From Spongiactinospora rosea (GTDB lineage: Bacteria > Actinomycetota > Actinomycetes > Streptosporangiales > Streptosporangiaceae): 64,000 nt of DNA. The notes under the pieces were generated by a model, which searched no databases, was not told the origin of the DNA, and saw nothing but the letters and a program-made list of their open reading frames with translations. Made by a program: the position numbers and the translations under genes. How positions within the stretch are numbered: the stretch's first letter is position 1; every line of letters begins with the position of its first letter. The stretch is taken from contig NZ_QMEY01000028.1 in assembly GCF_003315795.1 (NCBI RefSeq), positions 47,105 to 111,104 of the forward strand. Reading direction: 5' to 3'. Shown piece by piece: positions 42,297 through 50,761 of the stretch.

Positions 42297-42562
42297 ACAT
42301 CGACCTGGCCAGGGCCGTCGCCGAAGACTACTTCAACGGCGGCCACCCCCTGGACCGGCCGCGCGAGGTCGCCATGCACGCGTTCCGCGACGGCTATGTG
42401 GCCTGGGTCCGCGAGCCGGAGGCCGGTGATCCGAGCGTGCTGCCCGACAGCGCGGGCGGCGGCTGCATCGTCATCGACGGCGCGACCGGCGAGATCGCGA
42501 TCCGGCCGCTGCTCAGCCCGGAGACCGTCGCCGAGCAGTGGCCGGGCCGCAGCCCGCGCTGA
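42293..42562 (+). CDS. Small immunity-like protein (Imm35/YrhB-like)
   Basis: An 89-residue soluble protein, coupled by a GTGA overlap to the Tox-PL gene. It has an N-terminal helix (DLARAVAEDYF), then beta strands GYVAWVREP and GGGCIVIDGATGEIAIRPLL, resembling the YrhB/Imm35 immunity fold seen beside papain-like and protease toxins. The match is by pattern, not a proven family assignment. Tight coupling to the toxin gene and small size support an antidote or chaperone role. It ends 10 bp from the convergent ABC permease gene. Confidence 0.6.
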   Translation: MNIDLARAVAEDYFNGGHPLDRPREVAMHAFRDGYVAWVREPEAGDPSVLPDSAGGGCIVIDGATGEIAIRPLLSPETVAEQWPGRSPR

Positions 42563-42572
42563 GGGCCGCCGC

Positions 42573-45077
42573 TCACGTCTCCGACAGCGCGGCGGTGATC
42601 CGGGCGCGCGCGGCGCGGCGGGCGGGCAGCACCCCCGCCAGCACCCCGGCCAGCCCGGACAGCGCCACGAAGGTCAGCACCTGCCCCACCGGAGGCGCGT
42701 AAATGGGATCGGCGAACATCGTCTGGATCGCCGCCCAGCCGAAGACCATCCCGAGGGCCACCCCGATCAGCGCCCCGATCAGGCCGAGCACCAGCGCCTC
42801 CACCGACAGCATGAGCCGCAACTGCGGGCGGGTCAGGCCGAGCGCGCGCAGCAGCGCCGACTCCCTGGTCCGCTCGTGGACCGACAGTGACAGCGTGTTG
42901 GCGATGCCGAGCAGCGAGATCAGGATCGCCAGCCCGAGCAGCCCGGTGACCACCATCAACTGGGTGTCCAGCGCCTCGTCGAACTGGCCGCGGATGTCGG
43001 TCGAGGCCGCCACCCGCACCGTCGGATACGGCTGCGCCGCCTCCTCAAGGACCTTCCTGGCGCGGTCGGGGTCGGCCCCGGGGGCGACGTCCACCATGAT
43101 CTGCGCGTCGCCGGGCACGTCGAAGTACCGGGCGAACTCCGCGGGCGGTACGACCAGAATGGGGAGCGGGGTCGCGTTGGCGTCGAAGGTGCCCGCCACC
43201 CGGAGGGTCACCGGTTCGCCGGGTTCGCCGCCCTTGTCGGGGGTCAGCGTGATCGTGCCGCCCGGCCGCAGGCCGAGCCCCTCGGCGGCCAGCACCGACC
43301 CGGGGGCCAGGTCACGCGCCGAGCCGGACGACGCCGACACCGCGAGCGGCCCCTCATAGGCGCCGACCGTGCGCCTGGCCTCCCGGCCGCCGAGCGTGAC
43401 GGCCGTCTCGGTCTGCCGGATGCGCACCAGCGAGGCCAGTTCAGGGCGGGCGCGCAGCCCGTCGCCGACCGCCGCGGGGATCTGGGAACTCTCCCGCTGG
43501 GTGGTGATCATGAAGTCCACGGGGAACTGCTCTTCCAGCTTGTGGTCGTAGTTCGCCCGGATGCTGCCGGTCAGCACCGCCATCATGGTCATCAGTGTCA
43601 CGCCGATGGTCAGCGCGATCGTGGTGGTCGCCGACCGCCTGGGGTTGCGCCGGGAGTTGTCCACCGCGAGCCGGCCGGGGACGCCGAAGATCCGGCCCGG
43701 CAGCCACCCGGCGACCGCGCTCAGCGGCCGGACCAGCACCGGCCCGATCACCAGCACGCCGAGGAACGTCACCATGCCGCCGCCCATCACGGTGAACAGC
43801 GCCACCTCGCCGGGGTCCAGCACGGCCACCGCCACCGCCGTGATCGCGGCCCCGGCGGCGAGCAGCAGCCCGGCCGCGACCCGCCGTGCGGTACCGGCCC
43901 CCGGCCCGTCCACCCCGGCCTCCGGCTGCGCGCGCAGCGCCGCCACGGGCGGAACGCGCGTCGTGGTCCGGGCGGGCAGCACCGCCGCGCCGACCGTCAC
44001 CAGCACGCCGACCGCGAGGCCCACCGCGATCGTGCGCGGGGCCAGCGCCACGGTGCCGGTGGGCAGCGGCACGTTCATGCGGTCGAGTACGGCCAGCGCC
44101 GCGCCGCCCATGCCCAGCCCGGTCAGCAGCCCGAGCGCCGAGCAGACCACCCCGACCAGCGCCGACTCCAGCAGCACCGACCCGAACACCTGCCTGCGGG
44201 TCGCGCCCACGCAGCGCAGCAGCGCCATCTCCCTGGTCCGCTGGGCCACCAGGATGGCGAACGTGTTGTAGATCACCAGCGCGGCGACCAGCATCGCGAC
44301 CACGCCGAACAGCAGCAGCCCGAGCGCGATGAAGTCGGCGCTGGCCCCGTTGGCCGCGATCAGGCGCTCGGCGAGCGCCTTGCCGGTCAGCACCTCCGGG
44401 CCGGACCCGGCGGCGCCGGCCACTTTCGCGCGCAGCCGGTCGGCGTCCACTCCGGGGGCGGCCTTGACGTCGATCTCGGCGTAGCCCTTGACCCCGGTCA
44501 TGGCCCGCGCGGTCGCCGTGTCGAAGCCGACCACCCCGTAGTAGGCGAGCTCTTGGTTCACCCCGACATCGAACAGCCCGGTGAGCCGGAACCGGCGCGG
44601 GGCGTCCTTCTGGTCCAGGACGGTGACGGTCTGCCCGACCGCGAACCCGCGCAGCCGGGCGGTGTTCTCGTCCAGCACCGCCTCGCCGGGGCCGCGCGGC
44701 GCGGTCCCCTTGGTGATGGAGACCCGGGCGTCGATCGACATGCCGCGGGTCGGGTAGTCGCCGACGGTCTTGCCGTCCTTGCCGACCAGCGCGGCGATGC
44801 CGCGGACCAGGCCCTCGGCGGAGGCGACGCCGTCCACCTCGCGGACCTCGGCGAGCGTACGGTCCGGCAGTACGCCGGGCTTGTCGCCCCGCGGCGGCAG
44901 GACCACCACGTCGACCGAGTCCGCCGCCGCGCCGAAGGCCCGGGAGATCCCGGCCTGGATGGTGTCGGTCAGCACGAACGTCCCCGCGATGAACCCCACG
45001 CCCAGCGTGATCGCCACCGCGGTCAGCATCAGCCGCAGCCGGTGCGCGCGCAGCCCGGCGAGCGTCGTCCTCAGCAC
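42573..45077 (-). CDS. ABC transporter permease, MacB/FtsX type with duplicated FtsX domains
   Basis: An 834-residue permease. Helix 1 lies near the N-terminus, followed by a MacB-like periplasmic domain, a three-helix FtsX domain (about 255-365), a second helix and periplasmic domain (about 400-690), and a second three-helix FtsX domain (about 710-825). This actinobacterial 'two-FtsX' form usually exports peptides or lipoproteins, or resists cell-envelope antibiotics. It is coded directly after its ATPase with a 7-base overlap, downstream of a two-component system on the same strand. Confidence 0.92.
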   Translation of the reverse strand: MLRTTLAGLRAHRLRLMLTAVAITLGVGFIAGTFVLTDTIQAGISRAFGAAADSVDVVVLPPRGDKPGVLPDRTLAEVREVDGVASAEGLVRGIAALVGKDGKTVGDYPTRGMSIDARVSITKGTAPRGPGEAVLDENTARLRGFAVGQTVTVLDQKDAPRRFRLTGLFDVGVNQELAYYGVVGFDTATARAMTGVKGYAEIDVKAAPGVDADRLRAKVAGAAGSGPEVLTGKALAERLIAANGASADFIALGLLLFGVVAMLVAALVIYNTFAILVAQRTREMALLRCVGATRRQVFGSVLLESALVGVVCSALGLLTGLGMGGAALAVLDRMNVPLPTGTVALAPRTIAVGLAVGVLVTVGAAVLPARTTTRVPPVAALRAQPEAGVDGPGAGTARRVAAGLLLAAGAAITAVAVAVLDPGEVALFTVMGGGMVTFLGVLVIGPVLVRPLSAVAGWLPGRIFGVPGRLAVDNSRRNPRRSATTTIALTIGVTLMTMMAVLTGSIRANYDHKLEEQFPVDFMITTQRESSQIPAAVGDGLRARPELASLVRIRQTETAVTLGGREARRTVGAYEGPLAVSASSGSARDLAPGSVLAAEGLGLRPGGTITLTPDKGGEPGEPVTLRVAGTFDANATPLPILVVPPAEFARYFDVPGDAQIMVDVAPGADPDRARKVLEEAAQPYPTVRVAASTDIRGQFDEALDTQLMVVTGLLGLAILISLLGIANTLSLSVHERTRESALLRALGLTRPQLRLMLSVEALVLGLIGALIGVALGMVFGWAAIQTMFADPIYAPPVGQVLTFVALSGLAGVLAGVLPARRAARARITAALSET

Positions 45078-45832
45078 GGCGCGGCCTCCAGGCCCACCAG
45101 CGTGTCCAGCACGGTCTGCGGCGTCGGCGCGGCCAGCTCGCGGACCAGCAGGCCGTCGCGCAGGAAGACCACGCGGTCGGCGTAGGAGGCGGCCACCGGG
45201 TCATGGGTGACCATCACGATCGTCTGTCCCAGCTCGCGCACCGACGTACGCAGGAACGACAGCACCTCCGCGCCGCTGCGGGAGTCCAGGTTGCCGGTCG
45301 GCTCGTCGGCGAAGATCACCTGCGGGCGGGCGGCCAGCGCCCTGGCCACCGCGACCCGCTGCTGCTGCCCGCCGGACAGTTCGGACGGGCGGTGCCCGAG
45401 CCGGTCGCGCAGCCCGACGGTGTCCACCACGCGGTCGAGCAGCGCCCGGTCCGGCTGCCGCCCGGCGATCTGGAGGGGCAGCAGGATGTTCTGCTCGGCG
45501 GTGAGCGTGGGCAGCAGGTTGAAGGACTGGAAGACGAACCCGATCCGCTCCCTGCGCAGCATCGTCAGCCGCTTGTCGTCCAGGCCGGTGATCTCGGTGC
45601 CGCCGATCCGCACCGAGCCCGACGAGACCGTGTCCAGCCCGGCCAGGCAGTGCATCAGGGTGGACTTGCCGGATCCGGACGGGCCCATGATCGCGGTGAA
45701 CGCCTCGGCGCCGAAGGAGACGTCCACTCCGCGCAGCGCGTGCACGGCGGCGTCGCCCTTGCCGTACACCTTGGTCAGCCCGCTGGCGATCACGGCGGCG
45801 GCCGCCGTCGTACGGGCTTCGGTCCTGCTCAC
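45071..45832 (-). CDS. ABC transporter ATPase (LolD/MacB-like)
   Basis: A 253-residue ATPase. Walker A is GPSGSGKST, the Q-loop is VFQSFNLLPTLTAEQN, the signature is LSGGQQQRVAVARAL, Walker B is VIFADEPT, and the H-loop is MVTHD. It belongs to the MacB/LolD-type subfamily that pairs with FtsX permeases. The GTG at 45832 is used because GAGGAG lies 7 bases upstream. It overlaps the permease start. A 142-bp gap separates it from the response-regulator gene, so it probably has its own promoter controlled by that regulator. Confidence 0.94.
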   Translation of the reverse strand: MSRTEARTTAAAAVIASGLTKVYGKGDAAVHALRGVDVSFGAEAFTAIMGPSGSGKSTLMHCLAGLDTVSSGSVRIGGTEITGLDDKRLTMLRRERIGFVFQSFNLLPTLTAEQNILLPLQIAGRQPDRALLDRVVDTVGLRDRLGHRPSELSGGQQQRVAVARALAARPQVIFADEPTGNLDSRSGAEVLSFLRTSVRELGQTIVMVTHDPVAASYADRVVFLRDGLLVRELAAPTPQTVLDTLVGLEAAPC

Positions 45833-45974
45833 GACATCACTCCTCGGATTTGTGGAACCGAGGAACAACGCTATGAGCGGGAACGACGCCCTTCATGGGC
45901 CGTGCGGAGGGACCTTCGGTGCGCCGATCGGGCACCGTCCGGGCCCCCGGTGCGACATAAGGGGCAGTCCGGTA

Positions 45975-46652
45975 TCAGTCTTTCGGCTGATCGCGCGCCG
46001 GTTCGGCGGGGACGACCAGACCCGACTCGTACGCGTAGACCACGACCTGCGCCCGGTCGCGCAGCCCCAGCTTGGCCAGCACCCGGCCCAGGTGGGTCTT
46101 CACGGTGGCCTCCGCCAGCGTCAGCCGGTCGGCGATCTCGGCGTTGGACAGGCCGCGCGCGACCAGCAGCAGCACCTCCCGCTCCCGCGCGGTCAGCCCG
46201 GCGGCGGCCGGCCGCTCGCTGATGTCGTCGGGCAACTGCGCCACGAACCGCTCCAGCAGCCGGCGGGTCGTGCTCGGGGCCACCACCGAGTCACCGGCGT
46301 ACACCGACCTGATCGCGCTGAGCAGGTCCGCCGGGGGCACGTCCTTCAGCAGGAAACCCGACGCGCCCGCCTTCAGCGCGGCGAACGCGTACTCGTCGAG
46401 GTCGAAGGTCGTCAGGATCAGCACCCGCGGCCCGTCGGCCGCGCAGATCGCCCGGGTGGCCTCCACCCCGTCCATCACCGGCATCCGGACGTCCATCAGC
46501 ACCACGTCGACCGGCGTGTGCCGGGCGGCCTCCACGGCGGCGGCGCCGTCACCGGCCTCGGCCACCACCTCGATGTCCGGCTGCGCGCCGAGCACCATCC
46601 GGAACCCGGCCCGCAGCAACTCCTGGTCGTCCACCAGCATCACCCGGATCAT
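45975..46652 (-). CDS. NarL/LuxR-family response regulator
   Basis: A 225-residue regulator. The receiver domain has acidic residues D8-D9 and the phosphorylation site D54 (VLMDVRMPVMDG). The C-terminal LuxR helix-turn-helix is LTAREREVLLLVARGLSNAEIADRL, cut here for length. The start overlaps the kinase stop (ATGA). Partnered with the upstream kinase, it likely activates the adjacent ABC exporter. Confidence 0.94.
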   Translation of the reverse strand: MIRVMLVDDQELLRAGFRMVLGAQPDIEVVAEAGDGAAAVEAARHTPVDVVLMDVRMPVMDGVEATRAICAADGPRVLILTTFDLDEYAFAALKAGASGFLLKDVPPADLLSAIRSVYAGDSVVAPSTTRRLLERFVAQLPDDISERPAAAGLTAREREVLLLVARGLSNAEIADRLTLAEATVKTHLGRVLAKLGLRDRAQVVVYAYESGLVVPAEPARDQPKD

Positions 46653-47932
46653 GCCGCGCCCGCCGTCGCGGTGTCGGCCACCGGCAGGGTGACGTGGACG
46701 TGGAAGCCGCCGCCGGGGCGGGGGCCCGCGGTGACCCGCCCGCCGTACATCGTCACGCGCTCGCGCATGCCCACCAGGCCGTGACCTCCCGCGTTGCCGC
46801 CGCCCGCGTGCGGCGCGCCCGCGCCCCTGCCGTCGTCGGACACGACGAGGGTGATCTCCGCGGGGCCGTACCGGATCTCCACGGTCGCGCCCGCGCCCGG
46901 GCCGCCGTGCTTGAGCGTGTTGGTCAGCGCCTCCTGCACGATGCGGTAGATCGCGAGCTGTTCACCCGCGGGCACCGCGCCCGGCTCGCCCGACATGTGC
47001 AGCTTCACCGGCAGTCCCGACGCCCGCACCTGGGTGATCAGCTCGTCGATCTGGCCCAGGCCCGGCTGCGGCGCGTACTCCTCCGGCGGCCCGCCGTCCT
47101 GGCGCAGCACGCCGACCAGCCGGCGCATCTCGGCCAGCGCCTGCCGCGCGGTGGCCGAGATCGTCTGCATGGCCCGCCGCGCCTGCTCGGGATCGCCGTC
47201 GAGGGTGTACGCCGCGCCGTCCGCCTGCACGACGATCACGCTCACGTTGTGCGCCACCACGTCGTGCAGCTCCCGCGCGATCCTGGCCCGCTCGGCCGCC
47301 GCCGCGATGATGGCCTGCTGGTCGCGCTCCCGCTCGGCCCGCTCCGCGCGTTCCTCCAGCCCCTCCAGGTAACGCCTGCGGGTGTTGGCGTAGATCCCGG
47401 CCAGCCAGATCGCCACCACGAACACCGACCCGCTGGCGAACGCCGTCACGCCCCGGTCGTCCCACCCGCCCATCGCCAGCCACACGCCCACCTCGGCGAC
47501 CACGCCCGTGGCCACGGCCCAGCGCGGCGTGTGGCGCACGGCCACGGTGTACATCGCGATCAGCACCGAGGCGTTGGCGGGCATCGCCGCCAGGCCCACC
47601 GCCCACTGCCCGAAGCTGAGCGTGGCCACCACCGCGAACACGATCCGCGGCCACCTGCGCCGCCAGAACAGCGGGAGCAGCAACGCGATGGTCATGGGCA
47701 GGTAGCCGTCCGCCACGAACGTCTGCTCGGCGCCCGGCGTGAAGATGCGGACCGGCGCGGACATGTAGCAGAAGAACGCCAGGGGCGCGACCCAGATGAA
47801 GTCGTACACCATGGGGTGGCGCTCGCCCCAGGCACGCAGTCCGCCGAACACATCCCCACGATACGTAGCGTCCGAGACCGCGCGTTCCCCCTTGCGGCGG
47901 ACCTTTGGGATACGACTCAGGTCGCATGTCAC
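46649..47932 (-). CDS. Sensor histidine kinase (HisKA_3 type)
   Basis: A 427-residue frame with about five to six membrane helices between residues 43 and 185 and little periplasmic sequence, suggesting an intramembrane sensor. The phospho-acceptor is H223 in RIARELHDVVAHNVS, and HATPase motifs follow (VVSDDGRGAG and GHGLVGMRERV). Intramembrane-sensing kinases beside ABC exporters often detect cell-wall antibiotics through the transporter. The start is uncertain: GTG 47932 gives a basic 27-residue lead, while GTG 47851 (MFGGLRAWGERHP) is a plausible shorter start. Confidence 0.9.
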   Translation of the reverse strand: MTCDLSRIPKVRRKGERAVSDATYRGDVFGGLRAWGERHPMVYDFIWVAPLAFFCYMSAPVRIFTPGAEQTFVADGYLPMTIALLLPLFWRRRWPRIVFAVVATLSFGQWAVGLAAMPANASVLIAMYTVAVRHTPRWAVATGVVAEVGVWLAMGGWDDRGVTAFASGSVFVVAIWLAGIYANTRRRYLEGLEERAERAERERDQQAIIAAAAERARIARELHDVVAHNVSVIVVQADGAAYTLDGDPEQARRAMQTISATARQALAEMRRLVGVLRQDGGPPEEYAPQPGLGQIDELITQVRASGLPVKLHMSGEPGAVPAGEQLAIYRIVQEALTNTLKHGGPGAGATVEIRYGPAEITLVVSDDGRGAGAPHAGGGNAGGHGLVGMRERVTMYGGRVTAGPRPGGGFHVHVTLPVADTATAGAA

Positions 47933-48238
47933 CGCCCCTTACACGGCCCTTATGGCCGGTCGGGCACAGTAGTCATCGGGAGCGCCCCTCGGGGCGGTAA
48001 AGGGAGTTCTGAATGGCGGAGCGCGCCGATGCCGGGTCGCGCGGCGGTGAGGACGCGCCGCGCGACCCACGGCGGTCATGATCTGCGACCCGCCCACGGG
48101 CCCGGCCCGTCAACCGCTTACCTGAGTGCGCTCGGCGTGCGACCTGGAGCCTGTCCGGCCGGATGTGGCGGAAAGGCGTCACGGGGACGGCCGACGTCGC
48201 CGGGAAGGGCCGGAAAGGCGCGTTTTCTCACTTCGTCG
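47933..48238. other. 306-bp gap between kinase and tRNA genes
   Basis: It contains an inverted repeat CGCCCC-TC-GGGGCG at 47983-47996. A tiny ATG frame at 48013-48081 (22 codons, MAERADAGSRGGEDAPRDPR then RS) lies behind AAGGGAG. The frame is too short to judge. No other gene is visible. Confidence 0.4.
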
Positions 48239-48312
48239 TGGGGCCGCCGGGATTCGAACCCGGACTGTACGACACCTAAAATCGCCGCCTCCTGCCGTTG
48301 GGCTACGGCCCC
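48239..48312 (-). tRNA. tRNA gene with UAG anticodon on a class I body
   Basis: The minus strand folds as a cloverleaf: a perfect 7-bp acceptor (GGGGCCG/CGGCCCC), a 3-bp D stem (GCC/GGC) with a large loop, an anticodon stem GCGAT/GTCGT, a loop UUUAGGU giving anticodon UAG (codon CUA, Leu), a 5-base variable region (ACAGU), and a T arm CCGGG-UUCGAAU-CCCGG. The discriminator is A; CCA is not encoded. The anticodon loop is identical to that usual for tRNA-Leu(UAG), but a true tRNA-Leu should have a long variable arm. A TAAGAT -10-like element lies at 48369-48374. Confidence 0.8.
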
Positions 48313-48413
48313 TTTCTCAGTTGTGGTTTCCCGGGAAATCCCAGTCGTTGACCGGCGATCCCTCCTCGATCTTACATGCCGCGCCCACGCGTGGCACACC
48401 GCCCGCAGTCAGA

Positions 48414-48446
48414 GGGTATAGACGCAGGTCAGGCTGCCCTATACCC
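48414..48446. promoter_or_regulatory. Inverted repeat upstream of the tRNA gene
   Basis: GGGTATAG (48414-48421) and CTATACCC (48439-48446) are perfect inverted copies 17 bases apart, between the tRNA promoter and the peroxiredoxin gene end. It could be an operator or a terminator for the peroxiredoxin transcript. Confidence 0.4.
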
Positions 48447-48545
48447 ACGGTGACGCGCCGTGCGGAGCGGCCGGGCCGACGACGGACGAGCGCCGCCGGC
48501 GGGCCGCCAATTCGGGGCTACGAAAACGCGCCGAATAGGGTGGGT

Positions 48546-49022
48546 TCAGGAAACACCGAGCTTCTTGGAAAGACTCGCCACATGTCCCGTCGCCTTCACG
48601 TTGTAGAGGGCGGTGGCCACCTTGCCGTCGGCGTCGATGACGAATGTGGACCGGATCACACCGACCATGGTCTTGCCGTACAGCTTCTTCTCGCCGTACG
48701 CGCCATAGGCTTTGTGGACCGCCAGCTCCGGGTCCGACAGCAGCGGGAAGGTCAGCGCGTCGCGCTCGGCGAACTGCGTGAGCTTGGCGGGCTTGTCCTT
48801 GGAGACGCCGAGCACCACGTAACCCGCGTCGGCCAGCGAACCGAGGTTGTCCCGGAAGTCGCATGCCTGCTTCGTGCACCCAGGGGTCATCGCGGCGGGG
48901 TAGAAGTAGAGGATCACCTTTTTTCCGCGCAGGGACGCGAGGGACACACTGGAGCCGTCGGCGGCGGGCAACGTGAACTCGGGTGCGGCGTCGCCCGGTG
49001 CGAGCCGGTTGTCGTCGGCCAC
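48546..49022 (-). CDS. bcp: Thiol peroxidase, peroxiredoxin Q/BCP type
   Basis: A 158-residue peroxiredoxin. The peroxidatic and resolving Cys are in PAAMTPGCTKQACDFRD (Cx4C spacing, atypical 2-Cys PrxQ). It starts LAPGDAAPEFTLPAADG. It reduces peroxides with thioredoxin. The GTG at 49022 follows AAGGAGG. The long open frame upstream of this start overlaps the divergent DUF3618 gene and is not peroxiredoxin-like. Confidence 0.95.
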   Translation of the reverse strand: MADDNRLAPGDAAPEFTLPAADGSSVSLASLRGKKVILYFYPAAMTPGCTKQACDFRDNLGSLADAGYVVLGVSKDKPAKLTQFAERDALTFPLLSDPELAVHKAYGAYGEKKLYGKTMVGVIRSTFVIDADGKVATALYNVKATGHVASLSKKLGVS

Positions 49023-49173
49023 GGGTCCTCCTTGGCGGGGCGCGTCACAGACGTGCCGGACGCGGGAAGTTGGATGGAATGAAGTCCAGGCCAACTTACC
49101 GGCACGCCCAGCGTGCCGGGTGGGGGTGCCACCTGAAAGACTGATCGCCGTCGACGGCGACGAGAGGAGAGCC

Positions 49174-49533
49174 ATGGCGGACATCGACCCGGATGAGCTG
49201 GAGCGGACGATCGAGCGCACGCGCGCCGATCTCGCCCGCACGGTGGACGCCATCGCCGACCGGGTGAGCCCGCGCCGGGTGGCCGAACGCGGCGTGGCCA
49301 AGGTGCGCGCGAACGCCGAACACCTCCTCTCCACGGTCGGCTCGACGGTCGGCGACATGGTGGGCCTGGCCGGCCCGCCCCGCCCGGCGTTGGGCCCCGA
49401 CGAGGGCGAGGGACCGGACGACCTGTGGGTCGATCGCGAGCGGGCACGTGAACTGGCCCCGGTCCTGATCGGCGTCGGCGCGGCCCTCGTGGTCGGTGCC
49501 GCCATCATGCTCTGGCGCCGCCGCCGCCACTGA
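49174..49533 (+). CDS. DUF3618 membrane protein
   Basis: A 119-residue protein. The N-terminal helix DIDPDELERTIERTRADLA and VDAIADRVSPRRVAERG are typical of DUF3618. One membrane helix lies at the C-terminus (APVLIGVGAALVVGAAIMLW), followed by a basic tail. The function is unknown; the family is common next to bcp in actinobacteria. AGAGGAG precedes the ATG at 49174. Confidence 0.88.
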   Translation: MADIDPDELERTIERTRADLARTVDAIADRVSPRRVAERGVAKVRANAEHLLSTVGSTVGDMVGLAGPPRPALGPDEGEGPDDLWVDRERARELAPVLIGVGAALVVGAAIMLWRRRRH

Positions 49534-50134
49534 CTCTCCGGGCCGATCGTGAGCGGGCGCGTGAGCCACGCACGGTCTCATGATCGCCGCTGACTCTTGG
49601 GGCGATGGTAGTGGGCGCGTGAGCCGGCCCTGGCCCTGATCGGTTTGGGGTGGTCTTGGTGGCCGCTGCCACCGCTGACCCTCTGGGCCGATAGCGAGTC
49701 GGCCGCGGTCCTGGTGGTCGCTGCCGTCGCCGACTCTGTGTGTCGATCGTGAGTGGGCGGGTGAGTCGTGCGCGGTCCTCATGGTGGCCGCTGCCGCCGG
49801 TGACTCTCTGGGCGATAGTGAGTCGGCCGCGGTCCTGGTGGTCGCTGGCGTCGCCGACTCTGTGTGTCGATCGTGAGTGGGCGGGTGAGTCGTGCGCGGT
49901 CCTCGTGGTCGGCGCCGCCGCGCCCTCTGCCGTTCGCCGCTGGGCGCGGGCGGCGGCTTCGCCGTCCGCCGTCGAGGGCCGTGCCGGGTGTGGCCGGGGC
50001 CGGGTCTTCGCCGCCCACGATCGCCGGGCGGCTCGCTGGTGGAGGGGCGTGTGTAAATTCTGGTCCGGTCGTGTTCCCCGATCGCGCAAGCGGGTGGTTC
50101 GTCCCCGCCGTGACAGGGGCGGCGCGGTGTAGCT
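49534..50134. repeat. Degenerate tandem-repeat tract, no gene
   Basis: About six units of 55-84 bases run from 49534 to about 49920. They are built on gactct-n-tgggcgat, gtgagt-gggcg, gtgagtcg-gcgcggtcct and ggtggtcgctgccg. A longer period is clear: the stretch beginning at 49727 recurs at 49851 (124-base period) almost unchanged for over 50 bases. The rest of the gap to 50134 is unique GC-rich sequence. Frames through it are compositionally odd and are treated as noncoding. Confidence 0.75.
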
Positions 50135-50761
50135 GTGTTCGCCGTGACGACTTCGCCGGAGCAGATCATCGACCGTGCGCCCCCCGAAGGCGACCAGGAG
50201 CGCCCCGAGGCCGCGCGGGCCGCGGCGCGGGCGTTGCGGCCGACCCGGGCCCCCGCGGGCATCGCCGTGGCCGCCGGGCTCGCGGCGGTGTCGCTGCTCG
50301 CCGCCGCCGAGGCGGTCGGGGCGGTGCTGGGCGCGCCGCCGGGCGTCGTGCCGTTCGACCGGATCGTGGCCGCGCTGAACGCCCGGACATGGTCTGATCT
50401 GTACGTGCTGGCCGGATCGGCGGCCATGGTCGTGCTCGGCGGCGCGCTGCTGGCCGCCGCGCTGCTGCCCGGCCGCACCCGCCTGGTGCCCGCGGAGACC
50501 CGCGACCCGCTGATCGTGGTCGGGTTCACCCGCGCCGGGCTGCGCCGCACCCTGCGGACCGTCGCCGAGGGCGTGACCGGGGTGGACCGGGCGCGGGTAC
50601 GGGTCGGCCGCGGGCGGATCGAGATCGCCGTGGTCACCGGCGCGGAGCGGCCCGCGACGCTGCTGCGGCAGGTCGGCGAGGCCGTCGGCGACCGGCTGGC
50701 CGCGCTGGGCGCGTCCGGCGCGGGCGAGGTCGTCGTACGGATGCGCGGAACCGGTGGCTGA
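50135..50761 (+). CDS. DUF6286-type membrane protein (alkaline-shock locus)
   Basis: A 208-residue protein with two membrane helices (about 40-65 and 90-113) and a C-terminal soluble domain. That domain has GFTRAGLRRTLRTVAEGVTGVDRARVRV, cut here, resembling DUF6286 proteins found beside Asp23/Gls24 and AmaP genes. A cell-envelope stress role is inferred from that context. GTG 50135 opens the frame, and GTG 50144 is an alternative. The stop overlaps the next gene's GTG. Confidence 0.7.
   Translation: MFAVTTSPEQIIDRAPPEGDQERPEAARAAARALRPTRAPAGIAVAAGLAAVSLLAAAEAVGAVLGAPPGVVPFDRIVAALNARTWSDLYVLAGSAAMVVLGGALLAAALLPGRTRLVPAETRDPLIVVGFTRAGLRRTLRTVAEGVTGVDRARVRVGRGRIEIAVVTGAERPATLLRQVGEAVGDRLAALGASGAGEVVVRMRGTGG

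Noticed and set aside
42293..42562. The small gene as a simple frameshifted tail of the toxin
   Set aside because: It has its own coupled GTG, a balanced soluble composition and a two-strand/helix plan, so a separate protein is the better reading.
49534..49920. Repeat tract as a CRISPR array
   Set aside because: Units are degenerate, of unequal length and without unique spacers, and no cas genes are present.
49505..50089. Minus-strand 194-codon frame through the tandem repeats
   Set aside because: Its Arg/Thr/His-rich composition follows the repeat unit; frame is not kept across units of different length and no start signal fits.
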